This document shows positions 43,601 through 55,600 of a stretch of DNA of 64,000 nucleotides, one piece after another. Under the pieces are notes generated by a model that did not search any database, was not told the DNA's origin, and saw only the letters and a list, made by a program, of their open reading frames with translations. The DNA lies in contig KB309374.1 in the NCBI GenBank assembly GCA_000328365.1, positions 197,285 to 261,284 of the forward strand, in the 5' to 3' direction. Each line of letters begins with the position of its first letter. Within the stretch, counting starts at the first letter, position 1. The stretch is from Capitella teleta. Lineage: Eukaryota; Annelida; Polychaeta; Capitellidae. The translations under genes were made by a program, and so were the position numbers.

Positions 43601-46600
43601 CGTTGAGTGCGTTATGATTTGATGGTGCGTTATGATTCTCCTGGCATTCGGATTCTGACCTGTCGTGCTGCTCATGTCTGGTGGACCTCGTTATACGAGC
43701 AATTCGCGGGATTCTGGTGCCCAGGGTTGATCGATGGTCCTGAATGCAATTGTGAATCGTTCCTATGTAGCGTGTGATAAAGATGAGCGCTTGTGACGAT
43801 CGTTCAATATGAGTAGGCCTATTAAGGCTAAGGCTGGTTATTTCTGAAATGCTATATTTACTAGAGTACATCTAGAGCCCCAGGTGAACCATAGCAGAGG
43901 GCATTAGGGCATCAATCCTCCCAAATACTCTTTTATCACGTATTGGTGCCCGATATAAAATATGTAACTTTTGACGAGTGTTCCCAGGGCTTTTTATCGA
44001 CAAGCCTTGGTGCAGCGCATGCATGCCCAATGGATCCGTGCTGTATCCCCATGAACAAGGTGATCGATGCCATTCCAGTTCGCTTCTTCATTGATCCGTT
44101 TCTCAAACAGTCGAGGAAATTGGATCGCTCAGCAAATGTTGTCCGTGGGCGATTCTCTTCTGTCTCCTTTATCGCTCACTCGACACGCGGTTCTGCTATT
44201 GGCGCTCTCACCGTGGATCCAGGAGCATAACGACAGTTCACCGAGGCCTCGGCGAATCTTCATGTCTCATGTCAATCCGGGGCGAACTGTACGAACTGTG
44301 ATAAACCTTTGGTCGTAAGAGCTTCGTCCTGGGCGATTGGCGCCACCCAGCTGTCACTGAGATCCGCGAATGAATAGCATCACATGCATGCATCATAACG
44401 GCCTCTGTCCCGCCCCTTTGAGTCGGATTAGGTCCGGAAATATCAATCTCTGTTGCTGGATCAAGCAGCTCGGCTCAATGCGTCTTCCTTGCTGGGGGTT
44501 GATTTTCCCAGTTGCTTATAATATAGACCGCTGGTTTTGTATCCGCGCGGAAGCAAGCAGCCTGGGTAATGTATTCCCTTTGATGTCCTTTCTTAACCGA
44601 GGCAAACCCTGCGTTATTGGTTCACTTGAACGTCCAAATTCCATATTGGATGATTGATGCAATGTCCAGGGTTCTGTCGATCGACATTGCTCTGAACGTA
44701 ATGCATTCCGCATATGCTGTGCACTCCTAAACCATGTGTTGCGTTTCAATTAATCCGGTGCGCGGCGGAACGGCATGGGACACCCGAAAGTCAAGCAAGT
44801 ATTTTTCCCCTATGATTGGCACGACTTGTATATACGCACAGGCAGCTGTGGACAAATTATATGAACGTCTGGAGGCAGTTACGTCGTGTCATCTTCTGGG
44901 ACAGTTGTGGCAATTTGCGCAGGAGCCTCTGGCGTGATGAAGTCCAAGTACTGTCACGAGCATGCGCTTATCAAGCAGAAAGGTGGGTTACTCGTTACAC
45001 GAATGTCATTTAGGGAAACGTGAGCGCAATGCCGGCGCTTCTTCCCCCTTTTTACCGCCCTCTTCCCCGCGTTTCCTATTTTTATCCTTCGGTCTTTGGG
45101 TTATATGGCTAGCACAATGGTTATCACGAAGGTGAATCTACAAAAGCAGTCTTTATAATTTTATATGCTGCATGCTGAGTCCTTCGTGTCCTTATTATTA
45201 TCTGAGGTTGTGAAGCTCAGAATGAAGTTAATTTTGATATTTATACAGGAAAGTGATACATCTAAGAGATGTACAGGTATCTCATATAGTGTGTATTAAT
45301 TACAAGTGCACCTTTAATTGAGTGTAACAGGTGTGCATTCACTCATTCGGGGCATCTCATGTATCACTGAATACCTTCGCTGCTCTTATACTTTTGTTAT
45401 TCAAGGAATATTATGTTTATCCACCCTTTTCGTGCTGTAACCATGTATATGTCTAACAAAGGCTCACTTCTGAGGATATTTCAGGTATGCATTTATGCAT
45501 GCCTCTCCGCCTGGGGGCGCTGACGTTTTTCGCTAACACCTTCTTCCTTTCCACAGGGAAAACATAAAAATGGTATCCTCTTAATGAGTTGCTTTTCCCT
45601 AATGCTGCGATGTATATACACGTATACTCGCCACGGTCAAGCAAGCGCCTCGTTCCATACTCATCTATAATGTATACGTGTACATTTCCGTGTATCTCCT
45701 TTTCAGTGGAACGACTCCGCGAGCAGTGGGATGAAGCTGGCGCGAAGGCCGCACAACGCCGGCGACTGCTGGACGAAATGCTCCAGGACAGCCGACACCT
45801 GGAAGAGCTGCGCAGCGACATCGAGCGTTTTCTTGGCCAGTGGGCCGCCGAGTGCGATCGGCGTCCAGAGGCAACAGCGTCCGTCGACCGCGTTGAGCAG
45901 CAACTGCAGTCACACAAAGTAAGTATTTATAATATACACTATAGGTGTGAGAATGATTATGGGGATCCCATGTCGTGTGTTTTTGTGTGTGTTTTATATG
46001 CGGGCGATTTGTGTAAAAAGAAAAAGACGGCATTGCACTAGGATATGAGATTGCCTTCGGAGACCAATAGAAATTCTATGGGTGAATCTGCCTTCGCTGC
46101 AAGACGATTAATGAACTCACACCGAATCCTAATTGTACTCGCTGACCCCCAGTGCGGACAGTGATGAAGGGCGTCCGTAATGGGCTGCGTTGTAGTTGCT
46201 TTCCTTGTTTGCTCAGTCGAAGAAGGAGCCGTCTCCTGTCGATCCAATCCGCAGCCGATCTGCCGCAATATGCGTGTCGTAGATCAGCCGTTAGCGTCGC
46301 GGGATGAGCAAATCTCGCCTCCCTTTCTTCGGGGAATCGGGGCGCATTTCGGGTACATTCATACTTCAGTACATCGTTGTCCCATGTTGATACCTCTGGC
46401 ATTACTCTCTCATGCAAAGGACTCTCATTCTGAACTGAATGTCTCCCACAGAAGTTGCAAGAGGAAGTCGAGAGTTTTCAATCCAAAGTTGACGATTTCA
46501 ACGACCACGCTGACCGTATGGCCGAGGTTTACTCTCAGGATGACCTCTCATCGCTCAAGGACACCGTGTCGCAGGTGAATGCAGGTTGGACAAGTCTCTT

Positions 46601-49600
46601 GGCCAGGTGAGCGTTCTTTCTTTGATCAACGCACGAACAATAGTACAGCAATGAAGAATGCGTGTCTCACGTGTCAAGGCCTTGCAAATGGGGTTGTGTC
46701 TTGCAAGAGCGATCGACACACATTTGGCAATTGGCCAAATTCAATTTAAACCTTCCTGCATGTGGTGTGGATGCCCTGTGATCTGCATTGGCCATTTGAA
46801 TTGACGCCTGTTCAAGCATGCCGTTTCTCATTCGTTGACTGAAGGCTGCAATCCCGATACCCAATCACTCGGGTTTTGCATAGTCAGCGATCCGATTGGC
46901 TTTATGCAGATCGGCGGATATTTGCATTAAATGCCAGCTGTGTCTTTCGGGAGATTATTGCTCCCCGGATGCCGCGTGTCCAGGGTTTAGGACGCGGCGT
47001 CTTGCGATGAGACAACTTGGCCATGTCCCTCCACGGACAAACACTTGGTGCTAAGCACATCAGGTCCCACGTGCTCATTGATTCAATCGCTGAAGCGCCA
47101 TTCTCAGCTGAGTCCCGCCGGCGGAGTGCGGCCCTTGCTCCGTCCGTGTAATGCAATATTCGACGTGTATGTCTGCGCGGCGCTTGCCCCCTCCTCCTCC
47201 TCCTCCTCTTTCGTCTTCTGAACCACAGGCAACCCCTGCCTCATACAAGCGGTGGCGACCTTGGGTCCTCGAACGACCCTCTTGACAAGACGGCAGCATG
47301 GAAAGGAGGTTTCACAGCGAACATGCCTCCTCGCTGCGTGCTCGCTGCATGGTCGCATGTCCGTGTAAGTGGGTGTGATTAGCGGGTGAATGCCCTGCGT
47401 CGTCATTGACCTCCGCCTGAACTGGACGGTGCGGACAAAGCGGCCTCTTCTCCGCGCCCAATTTGCCATCGTCGATTCCACTGTGTGGCCATTCCGCTGC
47501 TTGAAGACGGACGCAACGAAGCGTTGTGCGATAAGAGAGAGAGCACTGCCGGGGCGCCTTTTCATGTGTATTGGGGTCACGGGTTGCTCTCATTCAGTCT
47601 AAAAGGCTTGTTCTGACTGCTGCTGCTGCTGCTGCATGGGAGCACCCTCTCCTATAATAAGCCTTGTTTGGCCGAATCAGATTAAATGTAGTATATGCGG
47701 CAATGAGCATCAAATGCAATAATGCAATCAGTGCGTTTGGCAAATGCTTCTGCTGCAGCCATCCTTACCAGATAAGATGATGGATCGAGCGATGCGGATC
47801 GCAGGCATCGTTCTTTATGGAGCCCTGGCGCCTGCTGCCGCGGGTTAATGGAGAAATCCGCCGCGCCTCTTTCGTCCCCGGGACGGCTAAGCGGTGCAGT
47901 GCCGCCGCTAAGCGCTGTCCGGCCCTTGCCCCGCCGCCACGTCTGAGCTGCGACCCCTCCAGCCTCGTGCGGCTCCTCCGTCTTTCTTGGAAAGAGCATC
48001 AGAAGAGGTGTGTGCTGTTCTTGGATATCGAACGAGTGGAATTTATTTTTCTAATTGGCGCCTTTTGATCGCTAGAAGTAAATTGTGGGGTAGTTCCCCC
48101 TACCCCCGTTGTGCTTCGCCACTGGTGCCTCGTCGGCCTGTGTGCTGTAAGGGCAATCAGAAGCGCTGTTCAGTCCGGGGACTGCTGCTGAAAACGACGA
48201 CACTGGCAACAAATGCGGGTAAATTTTCAATGGGAGATATCAGGCACACGAAAGGCTCTCTGATTGTGTGACACTTTGATGTCCCGTGCGACCGCAACCT
48301 CTTTCTCAGTTGCAGATCTTGCGGGAAATATCTTGTCTTGGAGACATTTCGCTTCCTGGAACATTCGCTAGCTTCATTTCTTGGGAATATATCTACTCCT
48401 CGGTGTTGTCAGCTATAGGGAGAAGGTTCCCTTCTTGCTGTGCATGTATTTGGTCTGCAAGTCTCGTGTCGTGGATTGCGCGCCAATTAAGTGAATCAAG
48501 CGACGCTCAGGCGTTGAGCAAATGGAGCTTTATGGCGCGCGTCGTCACATCTGAAAGGTTTGCAGCGTGCCGCTCATCTGATTGCCACCTCGAGACAAAA
48601 GCGAGTTCTGCGTCGTCGCTTTTTCTTCTTCTTCTTTTTCTTCTTCTTCTTCTTCTTCTTCTATAATATGCGGATCAGAAGGCAGCCTTCTCCTCCTCCG
48701 TTTGCCTGCATGCGTCTGTTATGCCTCCTCGTCCTACCGGGGACCGTTGCAGTCTCGCAGATGCCTCGCTAACGACCTTGGTCAGCATCAAGAAGCAAAT
48801 TGTTTGGTGTTGCAGCTCCAGCTGGCATTATCATCGGCTGTTCAATATTTCCATGTGCATGGCGGCTAAATTGGGGTGTTGGGATGCTGTCTTGAGATCG
48901 ATTTCAGGGTCGCATGAAAATGACTCACGCTGCCCTGTCTTTAGGGAGTTCGTATCGGGAGCCCCGGAAGATATGATTTGCGTTCTATCTTATATTTGGC
49001 CATTCTTCGAAGAGGTTGGTTGATACGTGGAAGGAGATGCAATAGCCAAGTTGCTATTCGAACGGGATATATATATATATATATACAGACATCTTATTAA
49101 CCCTCCATTGCACTTTGATTCCATTTCCTTCGAATAGAATTATTGCGCAGTGTGTCACAGGCAATCTTTGTGGTGTCTGTGACTTGGCACGTGTGCAATA
49201 AGCTTCAGCTGTATACTCAATCGTGTTTTTTTTTTTTCATATGACAGATTGTCGACTCGACAGAAGAGCCTGCAGAATTCGCTCAACACCGTGCACCGCT
49301 TCCAAAGTGACCTTCGTGAGCTCACCCTGTGGTCAACCAAAGTGGAAGTCGTGTTGAAACGTCATGACGAGATGACCGCTGCAGCTGCTGCCAGTCCAGC
49401 CGCCATGGATGCTGATGGTGACCAGCTGCGAGACCTGCACAAGGCTTTCACGGTCAGAATAATATATGATTGTACAATCTTTATTTATATTAGCTTTAAT
49501 CGACCTCTGGTTCGTACGAATGCTATTACATAATAGATCTGAGTTCTGTTTCCCTCACTGTAACAACCATTGTATGGGACTACCCTTTTGTCCATCTCAG

Positions 49601-52600
49601 CGGCGCCATCTTACTCGCGCCTAATTCAATAACGAAATGAACAAGTGGCTCTTCCCACGAATATTTCTCGTGTGTTGTTTCTTCATCCAATATGAATGAC
49701 AGTTGTAGACAAATGATTCAGTGCACGTGCTCTGCGAGGCTCTTCCAGTCAAGAGGGCCAGCCGACGGGGCTTCAATCTGATGGATCTGCTCGAGCATTG
49801 CATGTGACAAATGCACATTTAGCTAGCTCATCTTTGTAACACGCCCATCACGGCTATGATGTGCTGTTGAATTCCTCCGAGGGCTCGCTGTCTTCACTCT
49901 GGTAGGACGCTATATTGTGACACAGCAGCTGGGGGTGGGGGATTGTTGCTTGGGTTGTTCGTCTCTGTTACTCTGCACTGATTGGCCGCCAATCGGCATT
50001 TCTTTGTTTCTTTGTCGTTCATTTGTATTCATCGGATTTCGCTGCTTTAACCCGCGGATCCATCGCATTGCAATTCGCTATGAATCATTTTATCGACGGA
50101 TTTGTGCGTCTTCGGTGCTCTAACCTTAAGCGAACCTGCGGGCGTGCGATCCATTCTGCATTATTGGGTTGCATGTTGTCATCTCCAAGATGCTATGTGA
50201 CCGGTAACCACCGTTCAGTAGCCTCACTGTCCATCCCAACAGCTCTTTATTGGGTGTTTTTTTTTTTGTTTTTTTTTTTCTTTTTTGGTTACTAATGACG
50301 CTGATTCCGGTCACCGCCGTCGTTTGACCTTCTGCTATCGTTAGACGACCAACGCCTGAACGCGGCGCCTTATTCGTCAGCTCTGACGGTTTCCCTATTG
50401 ATTCCCTGCTTACTCATTGTACGAACTCACCACACTAATTGCCGTGTGCAGCCAGAAGTAGTATTGCCACCTGTCGACGTTGTCGTGTGTCTCCTCCGCG
50501 TTAATTAACTCGTCGTAGGTGTGCGCTGTAGACCTGGTCACCGCATGCAGCGTGCTCATCGCGCGCATCCGTCGTCGGCTGCAGCATATATATTGGCCGG
50601 CAGCCGAGCGGCTGAGCAGCACACCGCTGTCTTGAGGTGCAATGGCATGTTGCACCGCTGTCAACATGCACCGCCGCTCTTGAAGCATTGCCATGGATAC
50701 AGCAGCCGAGCGAGGACGTGGCGGCGACAATGGAATCTCGGTGATTTACACCAACGGCGGCGAGTGTGCCGTGAAGAAAGTTCTTCTGGCCAACGGCTGT
50801 GATCCGGATCTCCTGCAAAGCGCCATCCGAAAGCAAGGGTCGCTGGACGGCAAACACGGCTGGGAGGAAACGGAAGCAGCGGCGCTGAAGCCGTACTGCG
50901 ACCACAACGCTCTGGAGCACATCTTCTGGTCGCAGGCAAAGATCACACAGGTCGGTCATGCAGCAGCAAGGCCTGTGTTATGTAGGCATTGTATTGTGGC
51001 GTATGGGACCTCCATTGACCGTTGAATCCTCTCAAATGTGTTGATGCTGGCAGAGTGCACTCTCGGAGGTATTGCAATCATAATACCATTCCTTTGTCCA
51101 TTCTGCGCATTCCCCGTAGATTGTATGCTGTCTCAGCAGTCACATTGGATAACTGTAACGTGTTATGGCTCTCGCCTACGCTACTACATTGTATATAGTA
51201 CATGTACTCAGCAATATAGTGCAAGTAATTGCCTTTCAGCTCAATGTTGCCTCTGCCTTCCTTAGCTTCTGAGCAAGGTATGCATCTCTGTGATGAGTGC
51301 GTTTTCACTTCTTGCTCTGAATTAGTGATTATGCGAGATATGCATAAACCCTTCGAAGCACCTTAAAGTCCCATGGTTGAATGCCATCATAAAGCGACCA
51401 CACTGTAGCAGACGTTTATCGCTCTGAGGCTCCTTAGGGAAGTAATAAAAAATGTCGCCTCCCCCCCTCGTATTGTTCACGGGGACCAATGACGTCATGG
51501 TAGGCGACCTATCTCGCTCAATGTTGAAATGGACATAATTTGTAAACGGCTAAATATCCCGCGTGGTGTAGCCCCAAGGAGTTCGTGGGAGCGGACGCTG
51601 CTTTCCTCCCCCTGAAACAGCGTTATGATCGTCGCGTAAGGACCACATAGCTAGCTGACAGATGACGCCTGGGTGGATGCATGGTTTGCATTGTGCTCGT
51701 GAGATTACCACGATGACGTGTATACGCCCCGTACACACCGTCTTATGCAGTGTGTGCTTCTTCTTTCCAACAGTACCGCTAATCGACACATGCTTTTTGC
51801 AAATACTTAGCATTCACCGAATCCTCCGTGTCCTAGCTCCTCCACCTGCGAAGCAAGGGCTCTGCGCCGTCCATTCTTCTCATCGATGAAACCAAAAGCG
51901 ATTTTGCGAACCGGAGACGGGTCGTGATTTGTTTGTTCGTTTCCAACTGAATGGCAAATCCGTGATCTGGCCGCCAGCATTGATCGCATTCCGCATCATG
52001 CCGTCGCCAGTAATGCTCTTGAGCATTGTTCCATGCTTTTATATTTCTTGCTCATCCGTGTTTTGAATGCACCCGTTGTCAGTCGAACGCCGGATCAATC
52101 TGTTATAGCTCTCAATTCGGATTATTGCATGCCACGTTATGATTGCAATTTCCCATAACTGCGATACGTTAACTTTAACGTTTTATAATATTCGTATGTG
52201 CAGGTTGTTGGTGTATAGAATCTCCGCAGATGGTGGTCATGCGGCTCTTTCCGCTGTGTGACTTCCGTATTTCATACCTGGAAGCAATCGTCGCATAGAT
52301 GTTCGGAAGTGTCACCAGGGAAGCGTAAATCGACCTTTCTGCCTTCATTGCTCAACCGGGTGCTAAAAGCCAAACGAGCCACGCTTTCGTTGCAGCAGCC
52401 GCCTATGGATTCGTTCGTGCCGCAATGTCGTGAACATCCGAACATAATTGGTGCGGTCGTCTTTCTTTTGGTAACTGGATGCAGACGCCGCATCCAGGGT
52501 CTTTTGCAAAACCCCTCGCTTCACCACAAGGATAATTGACTCGCTGTGAACCGAGGACTGCACTATCTGCATGATGGATAATTCCAAGTCCATAATAGAC

Positions 52601-55600
52601 CGCCCTGGGGTCGCTGTGATGGATTGCTGCTGGCTGAAGTCGTATACACATTACACATGCACCGTGCATGTATACACCGCGCTTAATCAACGACAGCATC
52701 TCAGAGGACAAGCGTTTTTGTTCAATTACATTCATGTATACACATTGCAGCGAATGGAATGAACATTAACCGTCTCAAGTGACCGCTATGTACGGCAAAT
52801 GTGTGTAGATTATTGCGTGGGAACCCGTGGTTACGTAAGAACCGCGAATATACGACGTCCCAATGGCGCCCCTTTGCGCAATGACCCGATGACCCTTGCA
52901 TTACGATGATATATATGGCGTGTGCCCTGTGTATATTCAATTCCGAGACGCAGCCACACCACAGACGCATCCCGTTGAAGTCCATGTCGTCATAATCGGC
53001 GTCGTCACCTTAATCGTCTTCCCCCATTGAGCGAGTGGCGTGTATTGCTCGTAAACGCGACGTGCAGCGGCTGCGCTAATGAATGGCCATCAATGAACGT
53101 GGATGGCCGTGAGAGTGGCTATATCGTCACACGCGCCATTCCGACAGCTGACTCGGACGCTCTCTGGCTTTCCATCACAGATCACACGCTCATCGATTGC
53201 GAATCGCGCTCTTAGAGGAATGCGGCCTGCTATATATATGCAGCAGCAGCAGCAGCACCTGCCGCTGCTGTTCGTATTCCTCCACCTCTTCGTGCTCCTT
53301 CTCCTCCATGCACCTCCGCGCCATCAGCTGCCTCCTCCTTCTCCTGCGCGTACTGCTATCGATTCGTCATCGGCCTCTCCGTCGTTGTGACCCTTCAACC
53401 GACCCAGATCCCCCGCAAAAATTATGTGCAATCAGGGCCCGTCGCATGCAGCCGCCGAGGCAGCAGCAGCGCGGCAGCGGCAGCGTCGTATATAGACGCT
53501 CGGAGCACGCCAGCGTGACTGCTGCGGCCGCAGGAGACCTGGGACGAAGGACTGGTCGGGGTAGTGGACGCACGGGGGTTGAAGGGGCGAAGGGGGCACA
53601 GCTGGATACGCGCGGGCGGAAGAGTGCGGGGGGCCGTTCGGGGACATTCGGGATACATTGGCTTTCGGAGGTGCGCTTTACCTTGTGACCTTGACCTTGT
53701 TGTACATCTCATCGTGACCTTGGCCTGTGATGGTGTGAACTGGATTGGCAGTCCGCGTGCGGGATTTCTCCTGTCGTCATGAGGCAGCGATGTCGCAGGT
53801 GGCAGCGCTGAGCTACATGCTCCTACAAGGTGGCGGCTTCGGCAGTGCGCGGGGCATGGAGCCGGCCGCGCGGGACCACGTGGCCCTTGCGTCGCCGCGG
53901 AGGTTTCGGACCTCCACGGCTGATGCTCCCGTGGCGACCTCGGCGCTGGCACCCGAGCCAGTTCTCCGAGACGATGATTGTCATCAACTTCACTCTCCGC
54001 AAGGTGCTGCTGAAGTTTGAAAGCGTGAGTATGTAAGCGCAACAGTGCTTGATTGCTACGCCGACGACCCATTCACATGTTGATGCAGCCTGACATAGAC
54101 TGATGACAGCCTCGCCTGCGTGCCGCTCCCCCTTCCCAGCGGGCGCTTCGGCATTGTTTTTATATTCGATATGCATCTGCAATATACTCGGCCATCATCC
54201 CGAGGAGTGCTTCGTTCGACTGCTGACTATTTGCTGATTGCTTGCCCTATTCTGCGGCCTCCCCCTCCCCTTCCCCTTCCCCTCATCCGATTGTCATCTC
54301 TAACTCTTCCATTATCTACGCCAGCCCTGGGGCTGAAGGAGAAGGCATCGCTCTTCTTCTGCTCTCGGCGGTCCAGCAGCTCAATACATACCCCCTCCCA
54401 CGACCCTCCATCTCTGCCTCCTCTTCCTCCTCCCTCTCCTCCTCCGCTCAGATGCACGCAAACAAATCGACCCGGATGTCTGATCTGACCATGTTCATAA
54501 GAGGCGCCGTCTCACGGGGTTAACGTTGTGGCCGGGTAAACCTTTATTGCCTCCCAATGACACATTAAACAGCTGTATCTTGGCTATAAGCAGTTTCTGC
54601 TTCTCGCTCGCATGCTTCCCTGTCTCGCATGCTGCATCTCTCATCTTTCACCTGATTGCCGTCCGTGTAATTGGCTTTTGGGGCCGCATCACCTGCAATA
54701 AGGCTAATTTCTCTCTTCCTGTCGACTCTTCTCTCTCGTGAAGCACTTTGCTGTTGGCTTCCCAAATGGAGGGTTGTCATGACATTGCCCCCTATGACGA
54801 CATGGTTGATTCACGTGTGTCTTATGCAACGCCCATAAAACATATCATCCATTCTCTGTCCATGTTGAAAGGTTGATGACATGGGCTGTCCATTGTGACT
54901 GGTATAAGGAGTGCATAGAAGAAACGGTGCTCTTGCAAACACCGAGAATCTGAATTGTATCTGTGAAAGGGTTCGCGAGAGGTTCTTGGTCCGGAAGAAA
55001 CCTTTCATTTCCTCCTATGTGGGATTGTCATGATTTTGGGAGCGCGAGAGGAAATTTAGACCTTTGGATCAGCTGATAATAAACAGGTTATCGTGCAGAT
55101 AATATTCTCCTCCGCCAATTTGCGGTCGTGGGCCCAGAAGGACACTGCGATTTGCGACCTGATCTCACGCTTCCGTCTGAGATGAAGGCTGCAGAGCCTT
55201 ATGGTCTCCTCGAGCGTGATACACCTTGAGTTTTTACCTGCTGGGTGAGCATTATAAGAGCATTGTCCGTACTAATTGCTAAGTGACATCCTTTGTCCAA
55301 ACAAGGTAATTAAGAATGCATTGATGGCATCACCATATTCGCCATTAATTCAGCAATTGCATGAATCGTAAATGCCGGAATCCTATAGCGTTTGCTATTA
55401 GTGGCTATGCAATTAATGTGCTACTCGTGCACAGGCCACGAGCGGTGGTGTGTTGTATCCTGGCTGACGTAACATTTACACCATGGCACAATATTAGGGA
55501 AAGCATTACGTAACCGCTTCGGATCACGTATAATACAGGTGCTGCGTTACACCGTCGCTGCCTCCTTCTTCCTTCTCTGCTCCTCAGCGAGCAGCGACCC

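Larger units (their letters stand above)
39553..45706 (+). other. Dystrophin intron, 6.2 kb, phase 1
   Basis: Located where human intron 52 lies. It contains candidate start exon 41662-41752, preceded by a CAG/CTGCAG/GCCGCC-rich stretch (41480-41545), and a pair of motif copies at 43589-43636. The GGATAGTCCGTGTTATCCGA near 39854 looks like a transposon terminus. Otherwise I see no gene. Confidence 0.6.
46607..49247 (+). other. Dystrophin intron, 2.6 kb, phase 2
   Basis: At the position of human intron 54. It holds candidate start exon 47817-48007, a CTT repeat at 48619-48662 and an AT dinucleotide run at 49069-49085. The rest is unassigned. Confidence 0.6.

Noticed and set aside
53422-54072. 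216-codon open frame on the minus strand
   Set aside because: It lies in a GC-rich island where stops are rare. The product is Arg/Pro/Ala-rich, low in complexity and unrecognisable.
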